In this document: positions 45,991-57,644 of the stretch, one piece after another
Numbering within the stretch: position 1 is the first letter of the stretch
How the letters are laid out: the number at the start of each line of letters is the position of its first letter
Source: Owenia fusiformis
Taxonomy: Eukaryota; Annelida; Polychaeta; Sabellida; Oweniidae
NCBI GenBank assembly: GCA_903813345.2
Contig: CAIIXF020000280.1
Coordinates: forward strand, 29,364 to 93,363
Reading direction: 5' to 3'
DNA: 64,000 nucleotides
Notes under the pieces: generated by a model
The model's input: only the letters and a program-made list of their open reading frames with translations
The model's database searches: none
Told to the model about the DNA's origin: nothing
Made by a program: the position numbers and the translations under genes

Positions 45991-47265
45991 GAATTGGATT
46001 AATTGCCCGACCTTTTACCTTTCTGTCAGTTTGAATTCATGCCGATATAGGCTCTCAAATAGAATAAAATTTGTTCTCGAAGATGAATTGGCTATAGCAA
46101 TTAGGAGTTGGAATCCTTATCTGTTCAAGTTTACGTGTTCAAAGGTATTTGGGATTAGATGAGGTTTTAATTAATGTTATAATTTCTGATAATAGCTGGC
46201 CTTGAACTACATTGAAGTATTTGGAGTTGATGCTGTATTCAAGTCTGGACCAAATAAACTAATAAAGAAAGTTTGATGTACGGATTTATTTATTTCTATT
46301 GCAAATAACTATTTACACATGCCATTTCAAGGTCAACCCATGTGACTATTCATTTTATCAAGCGATTTATAAAGTTTTATAATTATGCATATACCTGTTG
46401 ACTCACTTCAATCCTGAACATAAACATTAATTTTGTCTCCATTTTTGGATGTGGCTAATTCCTATTGCCCCTACTGTGGACTAGTGACAATATATATTTT
46501 GCAAAAGCCAAAAATGTATGCATTCAGTATTGAAACATCAAGTCCATTGTACATCGATCACAAATAAAGGCACATTTACATATATTCCAATAAATTCAAA
46601 TACTGTAAAACCTGTAAATAGTGACCACCTATTGAGCCACAAAAAGTGTTCACGGTAGGTATTTTCTAACTAGATGGGATTATATACAGGCGTCGATGTG
46701 AAATCTCTCTTAAGTGGTGATAACTAGAGGGAGGTGCGCACTAAAACAGGTTTTACTGTAGTATATAAGATATAAAAAATGTAATACATATACCTGTAAT
46801 ATTATCTCTAATGAGCGCACAATTCCAATGAGTGCAAATGTGACTTTTTTATTGAATTTTGTCTCAATATTAACACATTGATTTTGATTAACAGAACTGA
46901 TTGATATATTATAGTGAGTGATGATTTTCAACATGTTTAATGCAAATAAAAATAGTAGCTGTAGAGTATGAAAACCTAAGTGATCACAGCTAAAAGGATC
47001 ATAATCGATATTTTTCTCAATATCATACCCTTGAGTTGGCAATAACACAACAGAAAATGCACCGATTCAGGTATGTCCACATAAACTAAAATGCCTACAT
47101 AATGAATAATGCAATTACTGGTTAAATTTGACAAGAAAAAACAATTTCCATAACCCCATGATTAAATGTCAATGGAAGCCCTCAAAAACTCAAAAATACA
47201 ATAAACAAAAGAACCGCTTAATGCTACTTCAATTTTTGAATTTTTAGAAGAAATCCAATATTTAC
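45991..47265. other. No recognised feature
   Basis: AT-rich. A 112-codon minus frame at 46710-47048 shows no domain and poor composition. Confidence 0.4.
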
Positions 47266-47385
47266 CAACAACAGACGCCTTGTTATTCTCAGAGGCAAAC
47301 TGTGTAAGAACCACTAATTGAATATCTTTAAGATCTTCCAAATGTAATGAGCTAACCAATCTCCAGTTTTTTTGCATGATATATC
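47266..47385 (-). CDS. Possible internal exon of unknown gene
   Basis: The minus strand shows a good acceptor (ttatttcaatacag before 47385) and donor (gtaaat after 47266) around a 120-nt open segment. It encodes W-R-L-V-S-S-L-H-L-E-D-L-K-D-I-Q with helical character. It is in the same direction as the spectrin-like exons at 53.2-56.9 kb, but its entry phase does not match the last of those, so any link would need a missing exon. No family is recognised. Confidence 0.25.
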
Positions 47386-47789
47386 CTGTATTGAAATAAC
47401 AGTGTTCATATTTATTCGCCAAGTAGAAATCTTATACTCTCCACTTATTGGGGCACCACAATTCATCCATTTAAGATTTCTCTTATTAAATGACTACATG
47501 TACTTTACAAAGTTATTGCAAATGAATATCTTTACATAAAGTTAACAAGGCATTTCAACAAAAGATGGTTTGCACACATTCATTGTAACCTTGAAACAAA
47601 CACCGATTTCCATCTAAATAACACCCTGAGACTATAAAAATGTATTAGCTATCGAGAGTCTGTGATATTTTTCACGAAATATATGTTTTCGTAGGTACTA
47701 TAAATTCAAATACTTCTGATCAATTTACTTAATAAATTCTATTAATCACTATTTCATCAATATTTCGTTAGCTTGCAAACAACCAAACA

Positions 47790-48225
47790 ACTCATGTTGT
47801 AGAACCTGATGATGTTCTGACTCGGGTTGTTGTAGAACCTGATGATGTTCTGACGCATTTTGTTGTAGAACCTTGGTATGTTCTGACTCATGTTGTTGTA
47901 GAACCTGGTGATGGATATTCTGACTCATGTTGTTTTAGAACCTGATGATGTTCTGACTCCTGTTGTTGTAGATCCTGGGGATGTTCTGACTCATGTTGTT
48001 GTAGAACCTTGGGATGTTCTGACTCATGTTGTTGTAGAACCTGATGATGTTCTGACTCCTGTTGTTGTAGAACCTGGGGATGTTCTGACTCATGTTGTTG
48101 TAGAACTTGGTGATGGATATTCTGACTCATGTTGTTGCAGAACCTGGGGATGTTCTGACTCATGTTGTTGTAGAACCTTGGGATGTTCTGACTCATGTTG
48201 TTGTAGAACCTTGGGATGTTCTGAC
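47790..48225 (+). repeat. 33-bp minisatellite, left block
   Basis: Units of tgttctgactcatgttgttg plus tagaacctgatga, with gttctgac at 47813, 47846 and 47879 (exact 33-bp step). About thirteen units. Long frames on both strands merely translate the repeat. Confidence 0.95.
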
Positions 48226-48695
48226 TAGTGTTGTCGCGATGTGCCATAATCGTACATCGATGCATCGGCAATTTTCAGGAGTAAACATCGATGCACATCG
48301 CGATGTACATCGAGAAAAAGTCAGAGAAAAGTGCACTGAAATACCGAACGCTAATGCACTAAAATACCGAACAGAACAAATTAATAAGAGTACGCTGGTA
48401 CATCCGGGAACTTCTAGTAATGGTGAAATGAAAGTAAAAGTAATTTTTTTACATTAATGGTTCATTTCAACTAGCTAAAGCAGTTTTAAAGCAAAGAATA
48501 TCAGACAACATTGGAAAATGAAATAAGTCATGAGAAAGGTAAGCGATCTGCGTCAAAAAAAGATAAGAAAGGGTGATTTTTAGCAAATTAATTTTTTTTT
48601 TAAAACATCGATGTTTTGTTTCAGACATCAATGTATCGCCAGAATCAGCTTTGGCGATGTATATCGCGATGTATCGATTAATCGCGACAACACTA
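48226..48695. mobile_element. hAT-type MITE, 470 bp, with 8-bp duplication
   Basis: Termini tagtgttgtcgcgat and its exact inverse. Flanks gttctgac at 48218-48225 and 48696-48703 are identical. Many subterminal catcgatg and atcgcgat words lie at both ends, as in hAT transposase-binding regions. There is no coding capacity. Confidence 0.9.
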
Positions 48696-48880
48696 GTTCT
48701 GACTCATGTTGTTGTAGAACCTTGGGATGTTCTGACTCATGTTGTAGAACCTGGTGATGTTCTGACTCATGTTGTAGAACCTGGTGATAGATGTTCTGAC
48801 TCATGTTGTAGCACCTTGGGATGTTCTGAATCATGTTGTTGTAGAACCTGGGGATGTTCTGACTCATGTTGTAGAACCTA
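48696..48880 (+). repeat. 33-bp minisatellite, right block
   Basis: Continuation of the array after the MITE, about six units. Several are shortened by loss of a ttg triplet. Confidence 0.9.
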
Positions 48881-49417
48881 CAATTCACAATTTACAACTA
48901 GAAATTGGCAACTCCAAGGTGTAGGGAATCCCAACGAACATATATAAATCATGAATTGTACAGTCACAATGTAATATTTACCATCGCACTCTTCCCTTCA
49001 ATAAATAGATCATTGTAGTATAATATCTCTAAGTTATGGCCTATTCCAGCCATTTTTAATTTTCTGAGAAAAGAATCAGAAAAACAATACCATAATTGTG
49101 ATCTACTCTAAAATCCCTTCAGTTTTAGTATAATATATAGCCATACTTCTAAGATGAAGAAAATTGAAAAGGTTTAATGGTGATAAATATGATCTTAAAC
49201 AATGCTGAATGACTTAGTTTTTAACATTTGTTTAGAATAACATTTTTGGCTCACCCTGTGCCTTAATTGTTTCTTATTTCAAGTCATATGAAGAGATAGT
49301 TTAAAAATTGCATAAATTGTTTCAGTGTTTTTCCTCAAAATCAGTGCAAGCATCATTTCCCAACTTTTTGGAATAAAGGTACTCATTCTCACCTGATCTG
49401 TGCGGTCACCATACTGT

Positions 49418-52149
49418 AGGCATTTTCACGAATAAGTGACACTTTTCAGTATTTTTTTGTAACAGCATCCTTATTTATTCAATTTAAGGTATAATAGGAA
49501 AACAATGCTTTCTAGAAGTTGGTACCATAATGTTCTTATATGCACATCATGAAAAAATATATATGTTGTTGCTTATTTTAAAAATCAATAAGTTATGACC
49601 CAAAATATGCTGTTTTTTGGTGTAACAAGCATTTCACTTAAATTGTGACCATGTTTACATGATCACAGAAGGGCTAATATTATAGATAGATAGACAATTC
49701 TAATACCAAGTGGTAGCTACATCATTTATCTTTAATATGTTTTTTAAATTGTTTCAAACACTGTCATATAGCCCAAGTTGTAACCATTTTTATATCATGA
49801 CTACTCTGTAACACTTTTCCATTTTTTGGAGAGGTATTTTATGTTTTTTAGCACAGAAAATCTGTAGCTGAGTATTTCCCTTCATATATAATGATTTTGA
49901 ATTGCTAACATATTCATATTTAACTTGTAAAAAGCTTTTCACTTGGAATTAATTAATTAACAAATAGCAAATAAAAGTTCTGAATCATTTTTTAGGAGTC
50001 ACAAACCATGAGGTGTCCGTAATGGCAAAGTTTCTACAATTTACACAGTACTTATATCTTAACTATTGTTATTTTTTAATGAAATGAACACAACTTATCA
50101 ATCAAATAATAATTTAACAATGATTGACCTTTTATTTTCTGATCCAGAAGCAGATATGGTGTCAGAAATGTAGTGAGGTGTCCGTAATGCTACATAATTT
50201 ATCAATTCAAATTGTGAAATCAGCTTACTTTATCCCCAAAATCACTGTTGAATATTCACAATTTGTCTTTCTACACATGTTTATTAAATTTAAACTGGTA
50301 TTGCCACTGAAAATATTTGAAATCTTTTTTATCATAAGCTACGGGGGTCCATTTTACAAACATCAGTACTGATTAAAAATGAGGCAGAAATTAATTAAAA
50401 TTGATTTTAAATTCCAAGTCTTTACTAGGCATATCGAGTCAAAACTAGATTTAGTTTTTAGAAATAAATGGAAACAAATGCAAAGAATAAATAGTTTTTA
50501 AAAAACATTACGGACACCTCAAGCCTATTGATTTAATGTTTAAAGCAAAAATAACTTATTTTCAAAGTAGTAATTAACTTTTATAAGTAAGAAATGGAGA
50601 AAACAAAGTATGCAGAGGAGGAAAAAGATATTAGGTTAAAAATACAAACCAGCAAAAGAAAATAAGAGGAAACATGTACCAGAAAGAAAAATTTAAAAAT
50701 GTTGCACTAAAAAGGCAATATATCTAATAGTGATATAGTCCAAAGGTTTAAACGCATTGTACTGAAATGAGTTTAAATTGAAAACACATTCTGAAATGAC
50801 TCAAGTATCAAAAAAACATCGCATCAAAAACAATGATATTTGAATTCATATAAACACAATGTACTTTACTTGTAGAGTGGAGATGATGAGTTTTATAATC
50901 TTTTGTGATAACTAGACCAAAGAACAGCAAGTACCCAAAAACAAAGCAGCAAGGGTGCTTCGAGTTCATTTTGGTTAAATATATGAAAAGCATAATTCAT
51001 TTTCAATTTTATATATTTATTTTAAATTGTTTGTGTCATTTGATTTGCTACACCTTAAAGTTTGTCGTGTAGTCAATTTTTCACCTTGCCTTGTTCTTTC
51101 CTTAAGCTTGTGTTCATTGATATTGCCTGGTTTGGCGGGTATGTGTCTTGAAGCAAGACTAATGTGTTGGACAAAACTAAAACAGTAATATGGTTCCAAT
51201 AGAACGATATTACCATATAACATTCTAGTCAAAACAAATATACCAAATTGCAACAAAAACAAGGGTATAGTAATCAGTGGTAAACTGAGATATCCAGGTT
51301 TGAGATAAAATGACTCTAATTAATTAATAATTAAATAGGACCATATCCAAGTGATTTCACTTCATAAATTGTTCAGTCCGGGTACAGATTGTTTTCCTCT
51401 TGTTATCTTGCTCAATTTAAAGTATATATGCTGTTAAATCATACATTTCTTTATAAAATTCAATGTATGTCTACATGAATATTGTATACCTAGGCAATAG
51501 GGCTAAATAAAGTTCATTAACCATACATATTCAAATATTTTGATCAATAATTGTTACGAAAAGGTTTTTGTATATATATATCTTCAAACAAAACTTACTT
51601 TTGCGACCTAAGACTTAAAAGAATTTAAAACAAGCAAATTTGAGGTGTCCGTAATGCTATCTCTTTCATCATTTAAACATGAATTGACAGATTTTGAAAC
51701 AAACACAGATAATTCAGTGGATAGCAATTGAAAGACCACGGAATAATCCACAAAATTGGATACTTTTGTTGGGGCTGCAATGTGAATTTATCTAATAATG
51801 TGACTTGAGGAGGTAGATATGTTCAAAACAAATATTACTTTTTCTTCATATTTTGCAGCCAGTTGTTGTACAAAATGTGTTATCAATGATATGTCAGAAA
51901 CAAAAATATTCCTGTTTTGAATGTTGGTTTGTGAGCATATTGATAGTGTATTGTCCATAATGCCAATTTCAGTACCTATAAAGATGACAGTATTTTGTAA
52001 ATTTCCAGATGCGGATACTTAGGAATTTTTACATCATCAGAAGCCCGACATATGAAAGTGTAAAAATCTTCATAAACAATAAGGAAAACTTGAAAAAAAA
52101 TTTTTGACATTTTGAAATGGAAAAGTGTCACTTATTCGTGAAAATGCCT
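49418..52149. mobile_element. 2.73-kb element with 30-bp perfect termini
   Basis: 49418-49447 (aggcattttcacgaataagt...) and 52120-52149 are exact inverses. The interior has no transposase I can recognise, but it has four exact copies of gaggtgtccgtaatg (50010, 50175, 50506 inverted, 51642) and a near copy around 51950. Superfamily unknown. Confidence 0.75.
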
Positions 52150-52984
52150 TGTGACAACTCCAGGAGACAGCTCTCTAATGTGCCCTTGGTATCTGCGAGT
52201 CGTTTTGTTAAAGTTTCATAATCGTAGTGAAGGTTTTGCCGGATGGTGTCTCGACCCAATACCAAGAAATTTGTCAGAGTTTTCTCTCCCCGTGTCTGCA
52301 TGGTATGAAGCAGGCTCTGACCATCCTCTATTTGTACAGGAATATCCTTTTTGGAGAAATTATACTTTCATTTACTTACAGTCACTTTGTTTGCTTTTAG
52401 TTTTAGCTTTGAGCTTTAATAATCTGAGCAATTACGCCTGATAATTTTAAATGAGTTGCATTTTTCATTCTCCGTTGGCATTGAACTTGTAATATTTTGA
52501 ATGTAAAATATATTAGAGAAATACATTTGTACTGTATAACTACGAGAGGGTTTTTAATAGCAAATAAGAAGACCTTCACTCGTACATATGAGAGAGAAAT
52601 GTAACTTTGGATAATCTCTACAATTTCTTTTGAGACATCTGTTTATAAGGGTTGAGGGTTCAAGTATGTGGGAATACAATTTTTATGGAACACCCTGTGT
52701 ATAATTTCGGCTTCATTCTGTAAAATATCCCAAAATTTACCTTGAGTAATTGAGCTTGTGTGGTGTGCCTATCCCCCTCCAGGTTATTCAGTGGTTTCTC
52801 CATCTATTCATTCTGTGACATGGTCCAGTGCCTCTTGGTATATGTGGTTTGACAATACATTGTCACATTCCCTTAATAAATCCTTAAAGAGAGATCAGAT
52901 TAAAGAAATGAGATCAAATGGATATCCATTTGCAAGAACAAACACCCTGATTTACATATACATTTGTACACGATAGATTGCAGG
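52150..52984. other. No confident gene
   Basis: Two plus-strand open stretches (52151-52441, 52758-52976) have somewhat protein-like composition but no start context, splice pattern or domain I can defend. Confidence 0.35.
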
Positions 52985-53115
52985 GTCAATTAGTCCCCAT
53001 GACAACTGATTTCCAAGACAACTGGTTGCCAAGAACCAACTCATCCCAAAGTCAATTGATCCCCAAGACAACTCATCCCTAAGACAATTGATCCTATAAT
53101 CAACTCATCCTCAAT
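52985..53115 (+). repeat. Short tandem repeat of caattgatccccaagacaact type
   Basis: About eight imperfect units of 13-19 bp alternating cc(c)aagacaact and (t)gatcc/catcc. Confidence 0.8.
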
Positions 53116-53196
53116 GTTGGAAGTTTATTTTTGTACCAGTAATATTAAAATTACTCAATGTAACAGTGCATCATATAAAGTATCTGTAGATCATAC

Positions 53197-53340
53197 CTCC
53201 ACTTTGTCGAGAAGCATGTGGTATCTCTCAACAACAAGGTTCTTCTCTCAGGTAAAATGAGGGTCACCACTCTGTGTCAGCAACTCTGAGAATTTCTCCC
53301 TCCTTCTGTCTACCAAACTTTTCTCACTCATAAGTGTCAG
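53197..53340 (-). pseudogene. Spectrin-repeat-like exon d (in-frame TGA)
   Basis: 144 nt, phase 0-0, donor gtatga after 53197, acceptor tttgaag before 53340. Encodes an amphipathic helix pair with M-S-E-K-S-L-V-D-R-R-R-E-K-F-S-E-L-L and E-R-Y-H-M-L-L-D-K-V-E, typical of spectrin repeats in nesprin/dystonin-type cytoskeletal linkers. Codon 31 is TGA with the frame open on both sides, so it is a substitution and not an indel. Confidence 0.5.
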
Positions 53341-53689
53341 CTTCAAAAGATATATGCGAATTACTTGTGTTCTGTGAAAACATGATTCATAAAATTTTAG
53401 ATTTGCATATTGATAAAGCTAGAGTAGCTTCCAAAATTCAAACGGTAATATGACTCTAAAATGCTATTCTTAACTGTCAAATAAGCCCTGCCCCCCCCCC
53501 CTCTACAGCCAAAATCAAAATAGATGGTATCAAGTTTAATATATCAATGGAAAGATCGACCAAACTTACATAATTATCATATATCTGATTCCTATAAATC
53601 AATGTCACAAATTGCTACATTGAATCAATTGAAGTAACTATAAAACTAGAAACATGGCAATTTGCCATATTTTCAGGATTTTAATTATC

Positions 53690-53890
53690 AGGCACCAGAT
53701 AAGGCATTTTTAATCAAGTTGGTGCAAAATTCTCATTTCACAATTCAGACCAAAACTGGTAAAACTATGCCCATTTTTCATGATTTTTCTCATTTTTAAG
53801 TGGGTGCAAATGAATTTTTAGGAAGATGAAATAAAGCTGGTTTTAAAATTCTCAGGTGGGTGCTATGCCTTCTTGCTTTAATGCTGAGCA
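53690..53890 (+). repeat. Dispersed repeat copy (gtgggtgcaaa family)
   Basis: Related to 55730-55990: attctcatttcacaattcag, cctcatttttaagtgggtgc-like text and ggtgggtgc-cttgctt recur in the same order. Confidence 0.55.
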
Positions 53891-54132
53891 GATAACTGTA
53901 TGCATTGTATATGGCAGTGACTTGAACAAATATGTGGATAATGTCAGTGAGATGTGTATAAAATATGAGACTTTGTGATTTAATGTAACTTTGGGTGATT
54001 TAGCTCTAAGATTATGATTTTCTTCTTCCTTGTAGGACAGTAAGTTCTGAAATGAATACATAACAAAATATTTGGAAATTAAATATTAAAATTATTCATT
54101 GAAATAAAGATCCAGACTTTCATTGAACATAC

Positions 54133-54325
54133 CTGGACATTCTGTAATTTAGCATGCACAGGTGATCTGTCCCCCTGTGTGAATGTATTGCTTCTAAGTT
54201 TGGCCTCGAGGTCATCTAGGCTCTGTTACAAAGCCTTGTATAGTCTTCCATAGCCCTCATGTTCAATCACAGCCTTTTCCTGTTTCATACACTGTTTCTT
54301 ACAGCTACTAACTAGTGCATGGTAC
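54133..54325 (-). pseudogene. Spectrin-repeat-like exon c (in-frame TAA)
   Basis: 193 nt, acceptor ctatctgtag before 54325 and donor gtatgt after 54133. Its first base completes the last codon of exon b. Reads Y-H-A-L-V-S-S-C-K-K-Q, then E-K-A-V-I-E-H, and Q-S-L-D-D-L-E-A-K-L ending L-Q-N-V-Q, a clear spectrin-repeat helix pattern resembling nesprin. Codon 33 is TAA with no frame change around it. The protein family would tether organelles to the cytoskeleton; that role is only family knowledge. Confidence 0.55.
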
Positions 54326-54610
54326 CTACAGATAGGACAATTAAGTGTTACTCATTGTGTTTGAGGAATGACATGTTTTTATGATGACTAAGACCCAGTT
54401 GCATGTAGTTTTGTGAGGGTTTGAAGCTAGTTGTCTTTAAATGCACTCCATATTCATCAAAAAAGTGAGAATATAAAACAAGAATTATGTAGTAATATTG
54501 TGTTAATATTGCAATTTTACACATTTTTATATCCAAAATATTAATAACACACTGGTGATCCACTCGATTACGATGGTTACCGAAAAGGTTCGTTTCGGTA
54601 ACAAAATGTT

Positions 54611-55019
54611 GGAACGTCGAAGGTATGATATTTCTTTTTTCCTAATTTCACGCGTTGTAGGCAGAATCCCCACGACATTTTTTCACACAAACGTGTATCA
54701 TGTTTTAGAAAAGGTACATGTTTGTGAAAAAATAGCTCGGAAGACAACAGAATCGTCGATTTAATTCCTCACTTTAGTTACAGAAATGATATTCGTTAAA
54801 AGTGCACATCTTAACTGTTTTTCAAAATATTGTTTCTGTAACTTAAGTGAGGAATTAAAATGACGATTCAGTTGTCTTCTGAACTACTTGTTCGCAAATA
54901 TGTACATTTTCTTAAACATATGTGATAGATATATGTTGTCGGTTTGTGATAAAAATGTTGTGGTAATTCTGCCTATAATGTGTGAAATAAGGAAAAAAGA
55001 AAAATCGTACCTTGGACAT
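54611..55019. mobile_element. Foldback element in the intron between exons b and c
   Basis: Arms 54611-54786 and 54833-55019 pair imperfectly (attcctcacttt-agttacagaaa and its inverse, tttcttttttcct and its inverse) around a 46-bp loop. Confidence 0.75.
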
Positions 55020-55060
55020 TCGGAGTGGGTTACCAGTGATAACAGATCTTTGTAAAATAC

Positions 55061-55185
55061 CTGGAAATTATCTGTGAGGCAAGGTTGGCTACTCTGGTGT
55101 TAGATGTGCTTACTGATAGGCTCCACCCATTCTCACTCAAAGAGTCAAGCTCTGATCCATACACTATCATCTCTCTTGATGCAGT
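55061..55185 (-). CDS. Spectrin-repeat-like exon b (open)
   Basis: 125 nt with acceptor tttatttccag before 55185 and donor gtattt after 55061. Open throughout: A-S-R-E-M-I-V-Y-G-S-E-L-D-S-L-S-E-N-G-W, then R-V-A-N-L-A-S-Q-I-I-S. The last two bases (AG) join G of exon c to give R before Y-H-A-L, so phase and helix register are both continuous. It is the only one of the four exons without a stop. Confidence 0.5.
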
Positions 55186-55190
55186 CTGGA

Positions 55191-56815
55191 AATAAAACAT
55201 TATACATCTTGTTTGGACCTCTAATGAAAAAAATAATTGATCCTAATTGAACAACAAGTGTTTAAAGCTTTGGTAAAGACTAGTTAAGTGTTTCAGGATG
55301 ATGTCATAACATGTCATGTCAGGGATTATTTTGACAAAACTTATATTATCACAAAAAGAATGTCATTGCTGGCTAATTAAAGTAATTCTAATATAAACTA
55401 CAATCAAAATTGAACAGAGGGGGGGGGGGTGAATGGATGGGGGAGTAATATGTCTAAACCTAAACCAGAAAACTGTGCTCATTGTGAAAATATCATTGCT
55501 CATTGTGAAAGTGAAGCTACTTTTGTTCTGATATTTCTTACATCAAATGGCAGCTATCTTGTTTTTCCCCCTTCAAATTAAACTGGCGGGAAATTCAAAA
55601 TTTGAAAAATAATTAAATATACTTATCACATACATTTAACTGAGGGACCAAAAGGGCATATATCCAGACTCATCCTTTCCACAAATTTGTGAGTTGATAA
55701 TTAAACTCAGTAACTCAGGAACACTTGATAACCCCCCCCCCCGCGCTTGAAAAATAATGCTGGGGAGATCACTGAATGCCTTAGAGTATATTTGCATAAT
55801 TAATCTCAGTGGGTGGCACTCAGGTGGGTGCAAAAACTCTCATTTTCACAATTTAGACAAAAATTGGTGAGATATGCCAATGATTTTTTTCATTTTTATG
55901 TGGGTGCAAACTGATTTTCAGGTGGGTGCAAGCATATTTTCAGGTGGTTGCTGCGCCCATCTTGCTTTATGCTGGGGAGATCACTGCCAGTTGCATCTAA
56001 TTAAATGAACCTATTGACATATTGATTGTGATTTAACATTAAAATTGTGACACTTAAAAGAGTAAATGAATTTTTAATCTTTAAAGGTTTTTCAACATTG
56101 TGTAAATGGGGATTTAGCTTGAGCTTTTTCAGATGATTTAATTGAAGCTAGCTATATTGATAGAAAATAACATATAGAATTCAAAGAACTTATAACTGAT
56201 ACTATTCGTTATTAATGAGTGGAATTAAGTAATTTGCAACTTTACTCTGTTACTGTTTGTAATAGCCGATTTTTTTAAGGCACTTTTTTATTTAATTTTG
56301 CACCACTGTAATAATACTGTCACCACCCATTAATTTTCATTCAAAATTTTACCGCTCACTTTTGAAAAATTAGGGAGAACACTGAATATGCTATTAAATA
56401 GAAGAAACTGTGGTCTTTAATTAATGGTTACAAATGCAGATCAATTAAAAACATGACTTAACGTAACATGACTTTATGGAAACCATCTGATTTATAAAAA
56501 AATCAACATCACATTTAACAGCTCTCTCCATTTTTTAGTTTTAAAAGATGTACTGAATAGTGTTGAGTTGCCAAGCTGAGAACATCTTCCCAAAAATCTC
56601 TGCAACCTTATGCAGTCATCATTTCCATATCATCATTGCACACAAATATCTTTCTAACAATACATTCAAAAGAAAGGTGGACACATCAAGGACTAAGGCA
56701 CACCCAAAGAGTACATTAAATCAACATAAAGGTTGTGATTATTCAGAATCATGGCTTATGAAAACTCTTGGAAATGTTGGAAAATTCAGAATGAATATAT
56801 ATTTTTAATACTCAC
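55191..56815. other. Intronic; G run and a repeat copy at 55730-55990
   Basis: Between exons a and b. Contains a G run near 55422, a C run near 55733 and the second gtgggtgcaaa-family copy. No exon recognised. Confidence 0.4.
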
Positions 56816-56877
56816 ATAATAGTACATTTCCTCTTCTTAAACACCAGGACATCGCATCTCAGACATACATTCATCTT
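56816..56877 (-). pseudogene. Spectrin-repeat-like exon a (in-frame TAA)
   Basis: 62 nt with acceptor gtactttcag before 56877 and a strong donor gtgagt after 56816. It ends in phase 0, matching exon b. Reads D-E-C-M-S-E-M-R-C-P-G-V, a TAA codon, then E-E-E-M-Y-Y-Y. Another frame of the same exon is open but its exit phase does not fit exon b. It is the weakest of the four. Confidence 0.35.
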
Positions 56878-57164
56878 CTGAAAGTACAAAATGGGGTTCA
56901 TAATTTAGATCTAAAACATTTGAGCAGCTCTTGCTAAGTTTGAGTATGTATGCTTGGTATTTTGATGCAATCCTCAATGGATTCACATGTTTCTCTCTAT
57001 TAATCCATTCATTTGTTGAAATTAACAGATCTCTAAAAAACTCAAATTATTATACTAGATTCCTCTTTTAAACTCAAAAAGTAGAAAACAGCAATTGTGA
57101 ATAATTCCAAATGAAGTAGGATTATTTCAATCAATATTCCAACATATGAACTCTCACATAGAGA

Positions 57165-57314
57165 GACTGATTGAGAGAGTGAATGAGTTACTGAACTTCT
57201 GATTGAGAGTGAGATAATGACTAAGGAAGTAAGTGACTTACTAAGTGACTGAGTAAGTGGCTTGCTGGCTGGCTTGCTGGGTGGCTGGATGGCTGGCTTG
57301 CTGGGTGGCTGGCT
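57165..57314 (+). repeat. Simple repeats: gtga-rich then ggctggct
   Basis: Degenerate ga/gtga words (57165-57250) lead into ggcttgct/ggctggct octamers (57251-57314). Confidence 0.85.
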
Positions 57315-57644
57315 GATCAACTCCACATTATGGAGATAAGCTTAAACATAAGTTAAGACATAAGTTAAGACAAGAGATCTCTTAGGGAACTCGACAATAC
57401 TGATTCTGATTGACATTTTTACTTGAATTTTTGGACAGCCCGTCCGTGGTCCCGTCCCCAAAAATAAGAAATCAGGAGACCATTGTGCAATAATATTTGG
57501 AAAAGTATATTGATATTGTACATGAATGACATTTGGATATTTCAGATTATTTAGTTTTTTTTGTGCAATAACCCTGTGCCCTCTTATAATGAATTTCAGC
57601 CATGTTACAATGTATCTTTTTGAAAATACTATGGCAGAGAAGCA

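Noticed and set aside
47888-48271. 127-codon minus frame and overlapping plus frames
   Set aside because: They translate the 33-bp minisatellite (a multiple of three), so long frames are automatic.
50808-51262. Minus-strand frames with a signal-peptide-like or membrane-like start
   Set aside because: They lie inside the 2.73-kb TIR element, have no clear splice logic and match no family I know.
52151-52976. Two plus-strand frames with protein-like composition
   Set aside because: No domain, no start or splice support, and they do not join in phase in a convincing way.
53197-53340. TGA in exon d as selenocysteine
   Set aside because: Spectrin repeats are not selenoproteins, and neighbouring exons carry TAA stops, so recoding of TGA alone would not help.
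57042-57326. 94-codon minus frame rich in S/P/K
   Set aside because: Translation of the ggctggct and gtga simple repeats.
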